Positions 9,946 to 23,400 of a stretch of 37,074 nt of DNA are shown in pieces. Both the position numbers and the translations under genes were made by a program. The DNA is taken from contig JADGJT010000229.1 of the NCBI GenBank assembly GCA_027604005.1, positions 1 to 37,074 of the forward strand, in the 5' to 3' direction. Under the pieces are notes generated by a model, which saw only the letters and a program-made list of their open reading frames with translations, was not told the origin of the DNA and searched no databases. The DNA comes from Dinochytrium kinnereticum (Eukaryota; Chytridiomycota; Chytridiomycetes; Chytridiales; Chytridiaceae). The number at the start of each line of letters is the position of its first letter. The first letter of the stretch is position 1.

Positions 9946-10151
9946 ACGGTCGTTGTTGGTAAAAAAAAGTATTTCATGGGTGCGGGTATAAGTCGAAAAG
10001 GAAATAATGAGCAAAACCTATTTTTAAACGGATTTACAGATTTACTCGATACAACCAAACAATGATTCTTTTTTCTTTAGCTTTTATTTTCTAATGTTCA
10101 GTGATTGCTACTTTTGATTTGGGGGAAAGGAAGAGATGGAAGGGGAATGGC

Positions 10152-12071
10152 TTAGGCGATGAATTGGGTATTTCTGGCGACGTGGAGGACACCTTCGACA
10201 GAGTAGAATACAACATCTACATTTGAGGGCTTCAGTCGTGTGAAATGGGTGTTTTTTTCTTCTTTTTCTATGGTTTTTGTCAGACAGGTAGTTTTTTTAA
10301 TCGTTTAAGGATTCAAAATAAAAATGGTGGTAGTGATAAAGAAAGACGGAAAGAAAAAGAAATCAAATGTAAATAGACAATTATAGGTGCATACCTTCTT
10401 CCATATCTGCATTTATGGGTCTTCCTGCCTGGACAGTTCTTAAGGGCCCACCAATCAGTATAGAAAAAGCCTTTGATACAGGTTTTAGAGAACACATTAC
10501 ATGTAGTTGATAGAAAAAGGTTACAGTTACCTCACATGCATCAACATCCCACAAGTTCCCCCAAAGAGTCAAATGAGTTATAGAGTGGTTTTTTTGAATA
10601 GCGTGGGCAAGAGACCGTAAACCTTTTCCAGAAATACTGTTATGGTCTATAAAGAGTCTTAATTGGCTTATTAGCTAGTGGTGTGGCTTTAGGTCTTAAA
10701 AAAAAAAAAAGAGTACCTGCTCAAACACTTGTTGTATAGAAGCATAACGGAAACGGCTTCTGCTCCCTGATCTTGAATGGAACAGCAGCTCAAATTTAAT
10801 CGACTAACAAATGCGTGCTTGTATAATGCCTGGCAAAGGGCTACTCCACCATCTCGTGTAATTCTATTACTTCAACCCCAAAAAAAAAATAATAAATAAA
10901 TAAATAAGCAAAACACATGAATCAGCCGACCCCAAATGTTAGCAACAAAAGTTTTTGCCCAATCAATATAAGATATACTCTCCCTTACCAGCTCAAATCC
11001 AAATTCCGAATTCCGATATTCGCTTTAATTGCAGCTGAAAGGCAGTCCGCCATAGTCCAATCTGTGATGCCAAACTTTGAAAGATTGATAGTCTTAATCG
11101 TTCGATTAATTTTAAGCATCCTTGAAAGATGCATGATGAGGTCATTTTGAAGCGACTGAGTAAGCCTGCTTTGGTGGCTCTCGTTGTTAGATATATCAAG
11201 GAATTCAATGGTTTGATTGTTTTGTAGGACGGTGAAGATGGCGATAAGCGAGTTTGCAGCCAAGTTACACCCCCGCATGTAGATGTGCGACAGGGCTGTG
11301 TTTATCTGTTAAGATAGAGGGATGAGATCTGAAACTTTCTTGTGGTTTACTCTGGCTTTACCTGTAACATGGCTGCGATCTCCATACCACCAGGGTCGGC
11401 AATCGAGTTATCGCTGATATCGATAACTTGAAGCGTCTCATTGATGTTTAGAGCTTTTGCAATTGCTATTCCTCCGTCTGGCCCAATAGAGTTGGAGTTT
11501 AGTTTCAAGATTCGAAGATACTTGTCATCCTAATAACCAATTGTGTTAGCCAAATGCTTGTATAAGGACAAAGCCTTTTACTTTGAGAAAGCTTGCAATC
11601 GCTCTTCCTCCACGATCACCAATCTCGTTAAAAGAGAGATCTAGCTCTTGAAGAAAGTTTATGCCAGCCAGGGGCATCATGAGTATTTCGGCATAGTCGT
11701 CATTGAGCCTTCGGGTACGTAGTTCCTTGTTATTTCCATTCAAATCAAAGCGCTTCGGCAATAAACTATTATAGTTAGGGAATTGCAACTAGTGAAATTG
11801 CTGGTTAAGATGCTAACCCTCCGTCGATGGCTTCCTGCAGTTTTGCTTGCAGGTGTTGGATGACTGTAGGTTTTTCTCGTTAGATGGGTTAACCAAACTC
11901 TTCATGTTAATCACCAGGCAGATGCGATGCAGCGCATAGCTGGTTGTAGCTGTCCAAGAAGTCAATGACCTGCATTGAGTTTGACGCATCCTGCATCCTG
12001 CTCGTGTCGTCTTCCTCGCCCCCGTTGCTCATCAACATCGCCTCGTCCTCAAGCCCTTTCTCCTCCATCAT
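10152..12071 (-). CDS. LRRC34: LRRC34-like leucine-rich repeat protein
   Basis: Nine exons (11915-12071, 11818-11863, 11582-11765, 11362-11529, 10989-11305, 10717-10869, 10531-10666, 10395-10470, 10152-10258) give 447 residues, close to the size of animal LRRC34. The protein is a run of RNI-type leucine-rich repeats such as LQELDLSFNEIGDRGGRAIA. Family-specific marks are the D-x-N-G-N-N-x-E-L segment before the first repeat, the MRGCNLAANS repeat followed by the MHLSRMLKINRTI helix, LDLSCNRITRDGG, an L-T-L-W-G-N-x-W segment and the C-terminal DVVFYSVEGVLHVA strand. In animals LRRC34 is expressed in ciliated and germ-line cells, so a cilium/flagellum link in a zoosporic fungus is reasonable (inference). 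The gene diverges from the ankyrin/coiled-coil gene across only 64 bases, so the two probably share a promoter. There is no signal peptide or membrane segment. Confidence 0.82.
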
Positions 12072-12135
12072 GTTTGTCAAATGTTTATTTTGAAAAACAA
12101 TTCAAACTTTGACAATCCCGTTAGTGCTCAACACA
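12072..12135. promoter_or_regulatory. 64-bp divergent promoter with nested inverted repeats
   Basis: Only 64 bases separate the start codons of the LRRC34-like gene (12071, minus) and the ANKRD26-like gene (12136, plus). The gap holds nested inverted repeats: TTGTCAAA at 12074-12081 pairs with TTTGACAA at 12108-12115. Inside them TTTGAA at 12089-12094 pairs with TTCAAA at 12101-12106. A symmetric site between divergent genes suits joint control of both. The half-site does not look like an RFX X-box. Both 5' UTRs must be very short or overlap. Confidence 0.6.
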
Positions 12136-15100
12136 ATGAAGAAGGCTGCTGGAGGTGTGTTTGCCTCGCTCAAAAGCAGCATGACCTCGCTCAAGTCGGC
12201 AAATACTTCCCATCAAGACGCACTCAACTCACCCACAGCAAGCAAGACCAGAATGAGGACGCAGTCGGTCTCATCTTCAAGGTCAACGAGCGGGTCTCTC
12301 TCCAGTATCATCTCAAGGAAGTCAAAATCAAGAACCCAGCTGCTCGTCATCAACACAGCTTCGGACATCATTTCTATGGACGAGCAATCCATAAAATCCC
12401 CGTCTCCTATCGACCAGAAAAAGCTTAACTCTTTACAAAAGGCGGTCTATTCTGGCGATGTCAAAAAGGTCAAGGCATTGTTGACAGACAAGAAACGGGA
12501 TGTGAATAAACTCGATACTTATCATGGATTCACCGCTCTTCATATTGCGGCTGAGGAGAATCAAGTTGAGATTGCGGGGATCCTGTTAGACCCGTCAAAG
12601 GCGCTTTCGCCCAAGGATTCCAAGAAGATTTCCGAGTTTGCTACATCACCATTAAAAAAGTGTGATGTGAATTGCGTCAACCAGGAGAATCGTACCCCTT
12701 TGACCATGGTTCGTAAATGAAATTAATTTATTGTTCAAATAGTATTAGGCTGTTATTCGAGGGCATCTTGATATGATTAGATTTTTACTAGATAACGGTG
12801 CGGATCCAGATTCGGTGGACCTTCTGGGGTGCACGCCCTTGCACTATGCTGTTGTGACAGGAAACAATCAAGCTTTGGGAATTTTATTAAAACATGCATC
12901 TAAACCGGAGGCTATTGATAAGGTACGAAAGAACATTCATCTTCGTTAAAATCAAGTAGTATGATTAACCTTTTTTTTAAAAAACAGTCTGGATTCTCTT
13001 ATTTACAGCATGCAATACGTCTCAAAGATGAAAGCATGGCCGAATCACTCATTAACTTCCGTGTCCCTGTCAACTACGTAACCCTCGACGATAAAAGGTA
13101 CGCCACTCTCCCACCAAACAAATAAATTTCTGACCGACTTCCGTGACAGCACTGCATTACACCTAGCCGCCGAACAAGGTCTAGAAAGCACCGTCCGTCT
13201 TCTCCTGCAAAAAGGAGCGGATCCCTCCATTCTCGATTCAAAGGGCCGATCAGCCCTAGCTCGAACCGATCGTACCCATCACAACCAAGATTTAATCGAC
13301 ATTCTGACCGTTAAGATGCTTGAAAAGGAGGCCAGAGAAGAGCTTGGGAAGAAGAATTTTCTGGATGCGAAAGATGGTGAGACTTCAAGGTCTGTTACGC
13401 CGGTTCCTGTTGAGGAGACTGCTGTTGAGGCAGTGGATTTTGTGGGTGGAAATCGGAGGGTACAGCAAGGGTTTTCGCGGGAGAGTGATGTGGTTTATGC
13501 AAAGAAGAGGGGGGTGAAGTCTGGGGCAAGGAAGAAGGGAGAGGTTACCCGCCAACCTGGAGATCCCCTTGAGCTTGATTCTATGTACTTAAGCGACGAA
13601 GAGCTCAACGATGGACAGGTTGCAATCACTTCCTGTTTATTATTCTTATTTTCTACAGAGTCAACTCGAGCTATCTGATCCTTCCAGTGATGACGATCTA
13701 TCGATATCCGAAGAATCTGACTCAGAGATGTTTTCCGCGCTCGGACTTTCAAAAGCGGATAGACACAAAAAGAAAGAATCACTATCAAGTGAATCTTTGT
13801 CAATGGTCCGGGAACAATCAGAGCAAGAAGCACCGTCTTTCGCAGGAAATATCTCCAGAGTCAAACCTTCTATAGAGGTAAACTTTAAACCCCTATCTTT
13901 GATTCCAATGCATTCCAGGCTTCTAGAATCGACGAAGACATCGACCTAGACAGTGACATCCCGGAAGACGAAGACAACGATAAAATATCCGAAATAGATC
14001 CTCACAGAGTAATTAGCTCAATTTCACTTACGGATAATCAAAAAAACTCACTATATTTTAAAATCCCAAACCACTCTACTTTATGTTGAAAAATAGGCAT
14101 ATAAACTTCCCTCAAAATATTCGGCCTCAAAAAAAACATCGATCAACTCTGAAATCACCGAAGAATCTGACCTCCTTGATGCTCTTGGGATCGAGACTGA
14201 AGAAATCAGCGCTATCACGGAATCCAACATAGGAAGCCTGAAGAGTCAACCACTGAAAGAAGACTCATCCTCATCCCCGAGTTTATCGATATCGAACGAA
14301 TGCTCCTCTAAAGAGTACAGCCAATCCGACCAGAAGGAAGAATCAAACGACGATGACACTTCACAAAGTCGGTCTGACCCAAAAGAGGAGTTAAGCTCGT
14401 TATCGAAAACTTCTTCTGAAAATAAGCCTATCTCCGGATCAAGCGGTACGCAAACAAGTGGCAGACAAGATAAAGATCCAGAAAGTGACGACGACGTCAG
14501 CAATCAAAATGAATTGCCTGTTCAAATTCTGGAACCAGTCTATACTGATCAGGAACAACGCCTTGAAACGGACTCGTTGGAAGACCCAGGCGAGATATCA
14601 GCTTTCACCGATGAATTCTCTGAAAACGTCCTTCAAGAGTCGCCTATTTCTTCCCAAACCCCCTCAACCGAGCTACCAACCCTCCCTCCTCTCCCAAACG
14701 ACTCGATTGCGCCAAAAAGTGACGGAAAAGATTTGGAGGCGAGAATACAACCCAGCGTAGAGTTTAGTTATTTCTCAGAACCAAACTCCTTTGACGATTC
14801 CCAAACATTTTTATCAAGACTTGAGGATCTTGCTGATAGACTTGATGGAAATACTCTTAACCCCGTCGTCATCACCATCCAAAAGATGGCTGCAGCTTCC
14901 AAAACTTTTCGTGAGAACGTGCTGTCTGTTGAGGCCTTTGTGGGGGCTATAAAGAGGGCGGTGAAGGATAGGACTGACGGTTTAAAGGATTTGGAAGAAA
15001 AGAATCGGCATTTTGTTGAGGAAGTTTTGGGATGCGTTGATGAAAAGGTGAAAGAGGCAAAAGACCCCGTGGAGTTCGAGATTACGAAACTCCAATTTCG

Positions 15101-18100
15101 AATCAAAGAGCTTGATGACCATTCAAAAGCATCATTAGAATCTGCAAAAGCCAAAGAAAATGTTATAGATCACCTCACCTCTGAGGTAACGCAACTAACC
15201 ACGTACAATGCTCAATTAATGGAGAGAATCGAGGAAGAAGAAAAGGAGAAGAACGAACTATATGGTCGGGCCAAAGGATTTGAGGAGGAAATTAAAAGCT
15301 CAGAGGTGGCTATGAGGGAGTTAAGAAAACAGATTGAGGAGGTGAAGGCCGAGAATGATCTTTTGATGCAGGATAAATCAAAGGATGATCTACAACAGGC
15401 GCTTTTAGATGATCGCAAAGCGCATGCGGCTATTGTTGAGGGTTTAATGAAACAGATAGAGGGCCTCCAAACTGACAACACTACATATATTTCAACGATC
15501 GCAGCCTTGAAGGTCGAGTTTGACACGAAAACCGCAAAAGACAATCAGAGTAAAGTCGAGCTCGAAGAAAGCATCGATATTGTCAAAAAGCAACTTAGCA
15601 GCGAGATTGAAAAAAGGTCCGCTTCAAATCGCGAAACAAAGTACCTCCGACAAATTCTGAAGGGATATGGAGCGAGCGTTGAGTCATTGAACATGAATGA
15701 ATTTGATGCCGGAAATGAGTCTGATGACGAACTTGACGAGAATCCATTCAAGAAATACTGTCATCAGCTTGAAGAAGATTGCCTTGAGCTTCAGAAACGG
15801 TTGGCGCATGAAACCGAAGATCGTGCCACGTTGGAACGGCAGATTGAAGAAGCGAGATTTCATAGCGAAGAGGTTTCGGATGAGTTACAGGAACTCGCGA
15901 GGGCTCTCAAGACGGAGAAGAAGGCGTCACTGGCGCTGGAAGAACGTTTAGCGATCTTGAACTTGGAGTTAGATAGCCGAAAAGAGCTTATTTTGCATCT
16001 TGAGGACCAGTTGAAAGATAAAGACGCTGCCACGACCAAACAGATTGAAGAGCTCGGGAACGCGAATTTGCAGATAGAAAAACTTCAGAGAAGCCATGCA
16101 AAAGCACTGGCGGATTTAGAAGCCATTCAGGACGAAAAATCCTCTTATCTTCTTCAAATCGAAGCTCGGAATTCCCAAATCGAAGCGTTAAGAACTCAGC
16201 TCAAGGAAATCGTTTTGAAGCAGCAAAACGCTGAAATGAATCCCTCTACCGCCATGAGTGATGCTCGCAAGGAAATTAGTGAAGACATTATTCAATATTA
16301 TGAGAACGAGATTAAATTGCTCAACCAACAATTTGATGAGGAGAAGGAGTACCGTATCGCACGAGACGGTGAACATAAGAGAGTCTTAGCATCTCTTTGC
16401 GAACTCGAAGAAAAGCTTCTCTCGTTGAAAACCCTTTACGAGAAACAACTCTCAATGTGTCAAGACCTGGAGGCTGCGAAAACCAAAGCCGAAACCGATC
16501 TCGAAATTCTTCACCACCAAATGACCGATCAGAAACAAAAGATCCACGAAATGGAAGTTGCTGCCATTAAGACCAAAACTATACTCGCTGAAATGGAGGC
16601 AGCAGAAACGGAACTAAAACTCCGAATCGAAAAGGATGAGCTCGCTCGTAAAGAGGAAATGGAACAACTAAAAAAAATCGTTCGAGGTCTAGAGAAGGAT
16701 AAGTTTGATTTGGATATGATGTTGAATACGACTAAATTAATGGTTGAGGAAAAGTCGTGTCGGGTTGTAGAACATGAAAAACGGATCGAGTTAGTCCGGG
16801 GTCAGAATGAGAGCCTTGAAAAGGAGGTTAAAGAGCTTAACAAGAGACTACTAAGTCAACGTGAAGAGTATGAAAGTGTTACGGACGAGAAGCATAGCCA
16901 ATTTGATACACTGAAGCAAACCATTAAGGAACGAGATAAGACTGTTGAGGGATTGGAGAAAGAGATTGCCGAACTTCAGTCACGAATCCAGGAAGTCCAA
17001 ACCACGTTTGAAAGAAAACTTCGGGAGAGTGAGCAACATCGCTTGTGCATCAAATCCGACCTAGAGGACGTTCAATCGGAATTGGAGAGAGTTCAGGCAT
17101 CTCTTGCGGCGGCGAAATCTCGCTGTACGGGTTTAGAAGCTGATCTGACGACAATAACGGAAGAACGTGATAATACTGCGGCAAAGTTTAAGACTTTGAC
17201 AAAGATGCTTGAAGTCGAAAAAAAGAAGAGTGAACGGTTCTTTAAGAGCACGGATAATCTTCGGACAAAGCTTTCGTCATTTGTAGACCTTTCGCCAGTT
17301 GAAACAACGGAGCTTCCTACATCGCCGAGTATTGAAATCCGGCAACCAAATACCAAGATACCTTGTGGTAATAGCACGTCTACTTTCGATATATCCGGTC
17401 AAGACTCTATGTCAACCTTACGAGATATCCGCACATTTATGAGTTCTGAAGTCAGATCTATAGAATATCGGCTATCTTCTCTTGGTGAAGAGCTTCAAAG
17501 AGATTTGAGTCGAATCGCATCTCTTCAACGAGATATTTCAGCAGACGTTGAGATGGACTCGGAAATCCGCGACCTCATCATTAAATTCCTCCAATCGCAA
17601 ACCACTCGAGTCTCTGAGTCCCGGACCACAATTCAAACAACTAAACTAAGCCTTACGACTACCACGAAAGAAGTGGAATCAGGTCTGGACAGTGTGAGAG
17701 AGGTTATTGAAAAAGAGTCTCGACGCAGCAAATATCTGAAAGAGGAGTTGGAAAAAACTAGCGTAGAAAATGGAGTTGCTATTGAGGAAATGAAAAAGAA
17801 GAAGGGAGCTGTACAGCAGCTTTATGCGGAATGTCTTGCCAAGGTGGAGGTTTTGGAGGAGGAGAGAAGCGCTTTGCAAAAGAGGTTAAAAGAGGGTATG
17901 AAGGAGAACTTTTCGTTGCAGGAGAGGGTGGAGGGGTGCACTGGTACGGATGAAGCGCTGAAAGAGGCCAAAGCGAAACTTGGGAAAGCTGAAGCGAATC
18001 TAAAGAGTTCTGAAGCAGTAGTAGAAGGGTTAGAAGATAAACTTAGCAAATCAGTGAAAGATAAGCAAAAGCTAGAAAGCAAATTTCAAAAGACTGAGAA

Positions 18101-20069
18101 GGAATTAGACTCCAAAGAAAAGGAGGTGTGCGATCTGAACAAGAAGCTAAAGGAGACAGTTTCGGAAAAGTCCATTCTGGAAACGCGCATCCTTCAACTA
18201 GATAAAACCTTAACGGAATCTAGAGCCGAACTTCAAAAGCGAACTCATGATCTCGAATCCACCCTCAAAGAAACTCGCGAAACTATCACTTCTTTAAAAA
18301 CCGAAACAGCAGAGCTAAAACGCCACACCGAGACGCTCAAACAAAAGCTCGCCGAAACAGTTGAAACAAACCGTTCCCTGCAAAAACTCCACACCGACAA
18401 TGAATTGAACTGGACAAGACGACGAACAGAGCTTGAAAACGATCTTCACGCTTTAACTCAAGGCCGAACGAGACTGGAGGCCGAGAAAACCCGCCTTGAA
18501 GATCAATTGTGCCATTTACGTGAAACAGCTGAAGAAAGTAAAACTCGAATCGCGCAGCTTGAAAAGGCTCAGGCGTACCTAGAACAAGAACGCCGAGAAG
18601 TTTCATCTACATCTCAAGTTCAAGAAGCGCAAATGAAAAAATTAAGAGGAGAGCTTGAAGATGCTCTGGGGATTCAAAGGCGGTTGGAGATGGAGCGAAA
18701 TTCATTAAGGGAGGAGTTATCTTCACGGTCGAGATTTGATTTGAAGATGACTGAGGGCTCTGAGCCTATGATTCATGAGAAGTCTTCGTGGGATATTGAA
18801 AAACGGAAATTGGTAGAGGAGCTTGAGAGACGGACTTCCTCGCTCGTTCAGGCTGAACGGGACTCATTGGCTGTTGCTCGGCAACTGAAAGAGGCTACAT
18901 CTAAATTCCATGCTCTCCAAGCTCGTACGGAAGTTGATCAAGACACTGCGGCTGCTCTGACCGCCTCCAAAGGATGGCAGGAGGAGAAGAAAGTTTTTGA
19001 GAAGACTTTAGAGGAGGAAAGAAATCATCGTAGGGATGTCGAGATGCGCGGGGATCGCATTAGGAGACAGCTGGAGGAGGAGATTGCTTCACTGACGTCT
19101 GCACGGAAACGACTTGAGGAAAGGGAAAGCTTTACGGAACATCAGCGACGATCATCGGATATGAAAGTGCATGAGCTTCAAGACGTTATAGAGACTGAGA
19201 GGGCCATGAAACATAAACTTCGTGAAGAACTTCATAATATTATGATCAATATGCGAAACGTAGAGGGGGAATACACGGCTTTAAGACGCAAAATGGATAG
19301 CCAAGAATCTCCTGAACTTACCAAAGCTCTTCGAACCCGACACGCGGTGCTTGAAGAAGAAAATCTATCCCTCAAAGCCAAGCTGCAAAACGCCGAGACC
19401 CGTCTTATAGGGATAGAAGCGAGAGCGAAAGCTTCTTTTGACGATAAATTGAGAAAAGTGGCGATGAGGTTGGAAGAGCAATCGCGTGAACGTGAAAAGT
19501 TGGAGAAGTTTAGGGAACAGACTGAGCAAGAGACAAGGGAGCGATATGAGAGGCATATTCAAAAATTGGTTACGGAGCTGGATACTGTGAAGAGGGTGGT
19601 TGATCTTCATGGGACGGCTGTTGCGGCGGGACGGGGAAGAAATGTGTGGCATGAAACTCATGATCTGAAAGATGAATTGTATCGCCAGATTGAATCGCTC
19701 AAAGTTTGTTTTTCGGTCATACTTTTTGTTGATTTCTTTGCTGAACCATCAGTGACCTTTTTCCTTCTATCTCTTTAGCGGTCAAATCAAAGACTGGAGT
19801 CCAAGTTCAAAGGCCTGGAAAGTTTCACCGCCTCACTGAGTTCTGTTCCTGACGAGCATATGAGGAATAATGGCGAGAACCTACGGTCCAAAAAGCTTAG
19901 ATTTGCTGAATTGTTGAGTGAGGAAGATTTGAGTCTAAAGCATGCTGCTCCACCTCGGATATCCAAATTGCGGCAACAGCAGCAGCATGATCACTCAGAA
20001 GATCCACGCAGACGTTGCGCACCCCAAGAAAATGCCAGTGAAAGCTTGCAAGCACCCGCGGACGACTAA
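12136..20069 (+). CDS. ANKRD26-type ankyrin-repeat and giant coiled-coil protein
   Basis: Eight exons (12136-12708, 12749-12922, 12988-13097, 13150-13618, 13659-13877, 13919-14008, 14097-19703, 19779-20069) give 2510 residues in frame. A Ser/Lys-rich N-terminus is followed by ankyrin repeats at about residues 93-340 (FTALHIAAEENQVEIAGILL; LGCTPLHYAVVTGNNQALGI; TALHLAAEQG). An acidic, Ser-rich disordered region spans about 390-760. From about 800 to 2400 the protein is almost continuous coiled coil, broken once at about residues 1606-1665 by a Pro/Ser/Thr-rich hinge. A basic tail ends the protein. Ankyrins followed by long coiled coil, and the wording of the repeats, match the ANKRD26/POTE/UACA group best. 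ANKRD26 sits on the distal appendages of animal centrioles, so a basal-body or cytoskeletal scaffold role is the favoured inference. Pure coiled coil attracts many unspecific matches, so orthology is not proven. Confidence 0.8.
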
Positions 20070-20409
20070 TACCATCCACCATATCCATACACATAGAACA
20101 CACATGTATTATAGTCAATGTAAAGGACGAGGTTCGCCGGTCGATCCCCCAGAATGAAATCATTTTGTTTCTCATTTCATGGGGTCTTTCAGTGTGCAGC
20201 TCATGTGTGCAAATGTCCAAATGTCCAAGGCAATCTGTGTGGCACAAAAGAGGAACGCGCCACAACGTTTGGTTTTGGGGTTGGTGCTCAAGAGACTCCC
20301 TGTGCAGAGCTCCAAGCTGCAGCCCGCTCAAGCATAGAATTGGAAACCGAAACTTCCAACGGCCTTGACAGACCACGGCTGACAGTGAGACGCTCAACGA
20401 GAAACCGCA
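20070..20409. other. Gap between two plus-strand genes
   Basis: This holds the 3' UTR of the ankyrin/coiled-coil gene and the promoter of the ABC transporter gene. An open frame with an ATG at 20154 crosses most of it but runs into the next gene in another frame. It shows no domain, so I do not call it. A missing 5' exon with the transporter's signal peptide could lie here, but I could not locate one. Confidence 0.4.
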
Positions 20410-23400
20410 ATGAACGTCCCACCGCAGCTCGCACTGTCTTACGCCTCCTCCCCAGCCAGCCCTCTCAGCATCCGAACACTCAGGCCGGAAGAATGCCCGC
20501 CGTGCTTTGATTGCCATTTGTCCGGGTTTCCTTGCGTGCACTTTGCAAACTGCAGTGATGTGAATGGGAAGTGTGTTTGTCCGCCAGGCTTTGGGGGGGA
20601 TGACTGTTCGGTTCCATGTACGTGATGAACTGCATGCGCATAAGCGGTGTCTCATTTCTTGTTTGCCTAAACAATCATGCTTCTTCTGTGAATCAGTGTG
20701 CGATTCTTTGGCTGATGGTGACCAGCGACATCAGATTCCTGCTGGACAGCAGTATTGTGAATGCGATGATGGATGGTTTGGAAACAATTGCAACGGTATC
20801 TACGCTTCTAGCTGATCTATACAGATCTAACGATTGTATAGTGTGCTCGAAGGACAATGTTTGCAGTCAGATGATTATAGGCGACTTACCTGGGGTTTGC
20901 TACAAAAGTTCAATGGCTGTCCGGCAGAACTTCATGCAATGCCAAGTTACCAGTACGTTCACTTAGACCAGGAGAAATGAGCTGTCTCTGACGCGGTCTG
21001 CTTTTACTTATAGATGAAGGTGTTGTTAAGAATTTGAAGAAAAGTGCGGAAGTTACCTTTACTTGCGATGTGAGAGAGAAAGAATGTGATTTTCAGTTCT
21101 GGGTAGCGGGATCAGAGAGCTTTTATTGCCATATGTCTGATTGCTCCTTCAGAGTTGGTACGGTGAATCTGATATAGAATCTTCTTCTAACCGACCTCTA
21201 GAGCAATTGCCTGCAAAGAATATCTCGACTTACAGCTGCGATAAAATGAGCTGCCGGTGTCTACCTAACCGAACCCTCTGTGGAGAAGCTGGATCCATTG
21301 ACCTTTCGGATTGGATGACAGACGATGAAGAGGGGCCAACTGGCCCCATGACCTACACTTGCGTCGAAGCGCCTAACGATAATAGCAACCATAGCTGCAA
21401 GTTTGAAGGTATTCATTTCGTGATATTCCAAAACCTTTTGCTTATCTCTCTAATATTTGGGCTATTAAGAACCACACATGAATTCCCTCATATCACTTAT
21501 TAGCAAGGAAGATTACTTCAGTCTTGCGTGCGTGGCTGGTGAATGTCTCCATGTTACCCAAATACCAGGTTATACTCCCCCAACTCCAGGCACAGCGTTT
21601 ACCCCCTTCATGATCGGGTTAATGATGGTTGTCGGTTTGGGTATCGTCGCAATGGTTCTCATTAGTATAACATGGTTTCAAACAAGATCCGAAAGATCAC
21701 AGTTCCAGACTTCGCACTTTAGGGTTGCTGAGGATGGCGATGAAGAAATGGAGGAGATGCATCGACGCGCTATGATGTCCGGACATACGCCGTGCTCGCT
21801 TATGTTTTCAGATCTTGGTTATGCTATAGACACGAAGGCTAAAACCACCCAGAGTAACTCTCAAGTTGCCGCTAACGGTAATGCAGACGGAAATGCGGCG
21901 ACAAGCAACGAAGGAGAGAATGTCCCGCTATTGTCTGATGATGCTGCGGATGCAAGCAGTGTCTTTGGTGATGAAGCTTCAAGATTACGTAGCAAGTTTG
22001 TTGTTTTGGAGGGTGTTTCTGGTTGTGTTCGCCCCGGAGAGGTCATGGCGATTATGGGTGGCTCTGGTTTGTTTCCTCATTTCGAATACGCAAATCCAAC
22101 TTGTTATCGGAAACATAACAATTGAGTTTTCTAGGTGCCGGAAAGTCTACACTTTTGGACATTTTGGGGAAAAGGAATAAGTCTGGAATTATCAGCGGTC
22201 AGATCCTTGTTAACGGCAAGACCATGAGCCACGACGAATACCGTTCAATTATTGGGTGCGATCTTTAAAGTGATTTAAAAATTCTGACTAGAGACTGAAA
22301 TCAGCTACGTCGATCAGGAGGATACGTTAATGGATACCTTAACGGTGTATGAAACAATTATGTATTCGGCTCTGCTTCGACTTCCTCGGACCATGTCGTA
22401 TGAGTCAAAGAAGATGCGTGTGGAGGAAACTATGATGGAGCTGGACATCGTACATATTGCAAATAGGAGAATTGGTAAAGCTGGTAAGGGGTTACCGACT
22501 TTGGGGGATGTAAACTAAGACCTAATATAGGGTCGCGAGGCATTAGTGGCGGAGAAAAAAGAAGAGTTTCTATAGCCTGCGAGCTTGTTACGAGCCCGAG
22601 TATTCTTTTGCTTGATGAGCCAACATCAGGTGAGAGACTAAGTTTTATGACTTTAGAGACTAACGTATCCTCACTTCAAGGTCTTGACTCGTATAACGCG
22701 TATAATGTGATCGAATGCTTGGTATCTCTCGCTAGAAATTATCAGCGCACAGTGCTCTTTACAATTCACCAGCCGAGATCCAATATTTACGCACTGTTTG
22801 ATCACTTGGTGCTGCTGGCCAAGGGTAGACTTGTTTATTCGGGTCCTGCCCAGCAACAGGCCATTGACCACTTTTCTGCCCTTGGTTTCAATTGTCCGAT
22901 AGGGTTTAACATTGCTGATTACTTAGGTATTTATTGATACACTTTTTTTTAGAACTGGCGATCTTGCTAACTGCTTAAAAAAAATTGCCAGTTGACCTAA
23001 CAATGCACGCCATCGGATCATCTGGTACACCTATGAACCCTAACGACGCCCTTAATGCTGTGATTGCCCCTACCGAAGTAGAGGAGTCACTTGGCGAGAG
23101 TGGGGAGCCCCCTAGAGCAACCCCTTTCCTGCGTCGCCGAAGGTCCAGCATTCGTGTGCAACAAGAAGAGCTTCTCTTTACTCCTCGCCCCCCAGTGAAT
23201 CCTTCCGCCATAGAAATTCTCCCGTTAAAAGATTCGTCACCGAGCCATGGAAGCCTGGGGATTCCTATCGCAACTTCCCGAGATCCCCTAAGCGACGAGG
23301 AAGATGATGACCTTCGATTTTCGCGAGATTTTGTTAGTGGGTCCGCTCCATCGTCTGGACTTCTCTTACGTGCTGCTGAAACCTTACCTGGCCCTGGCGC

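Noticed and set aside
14246..19661. Many antisense open frames within the coiled-coil exon
   Set aside because: They are Ser/Phe/Leu-rich mirror images of a Glu/Lys/Leu coiled coil, with no motifs of their own.
20154..20510. Plus-strand open frame that could supply the missing signal peptide of the Adp1-like gene
   Set aside because: Its start is only weakly hydrophobic, it overlaps exon 1 in a different frame, and no good donor joins it in frame.
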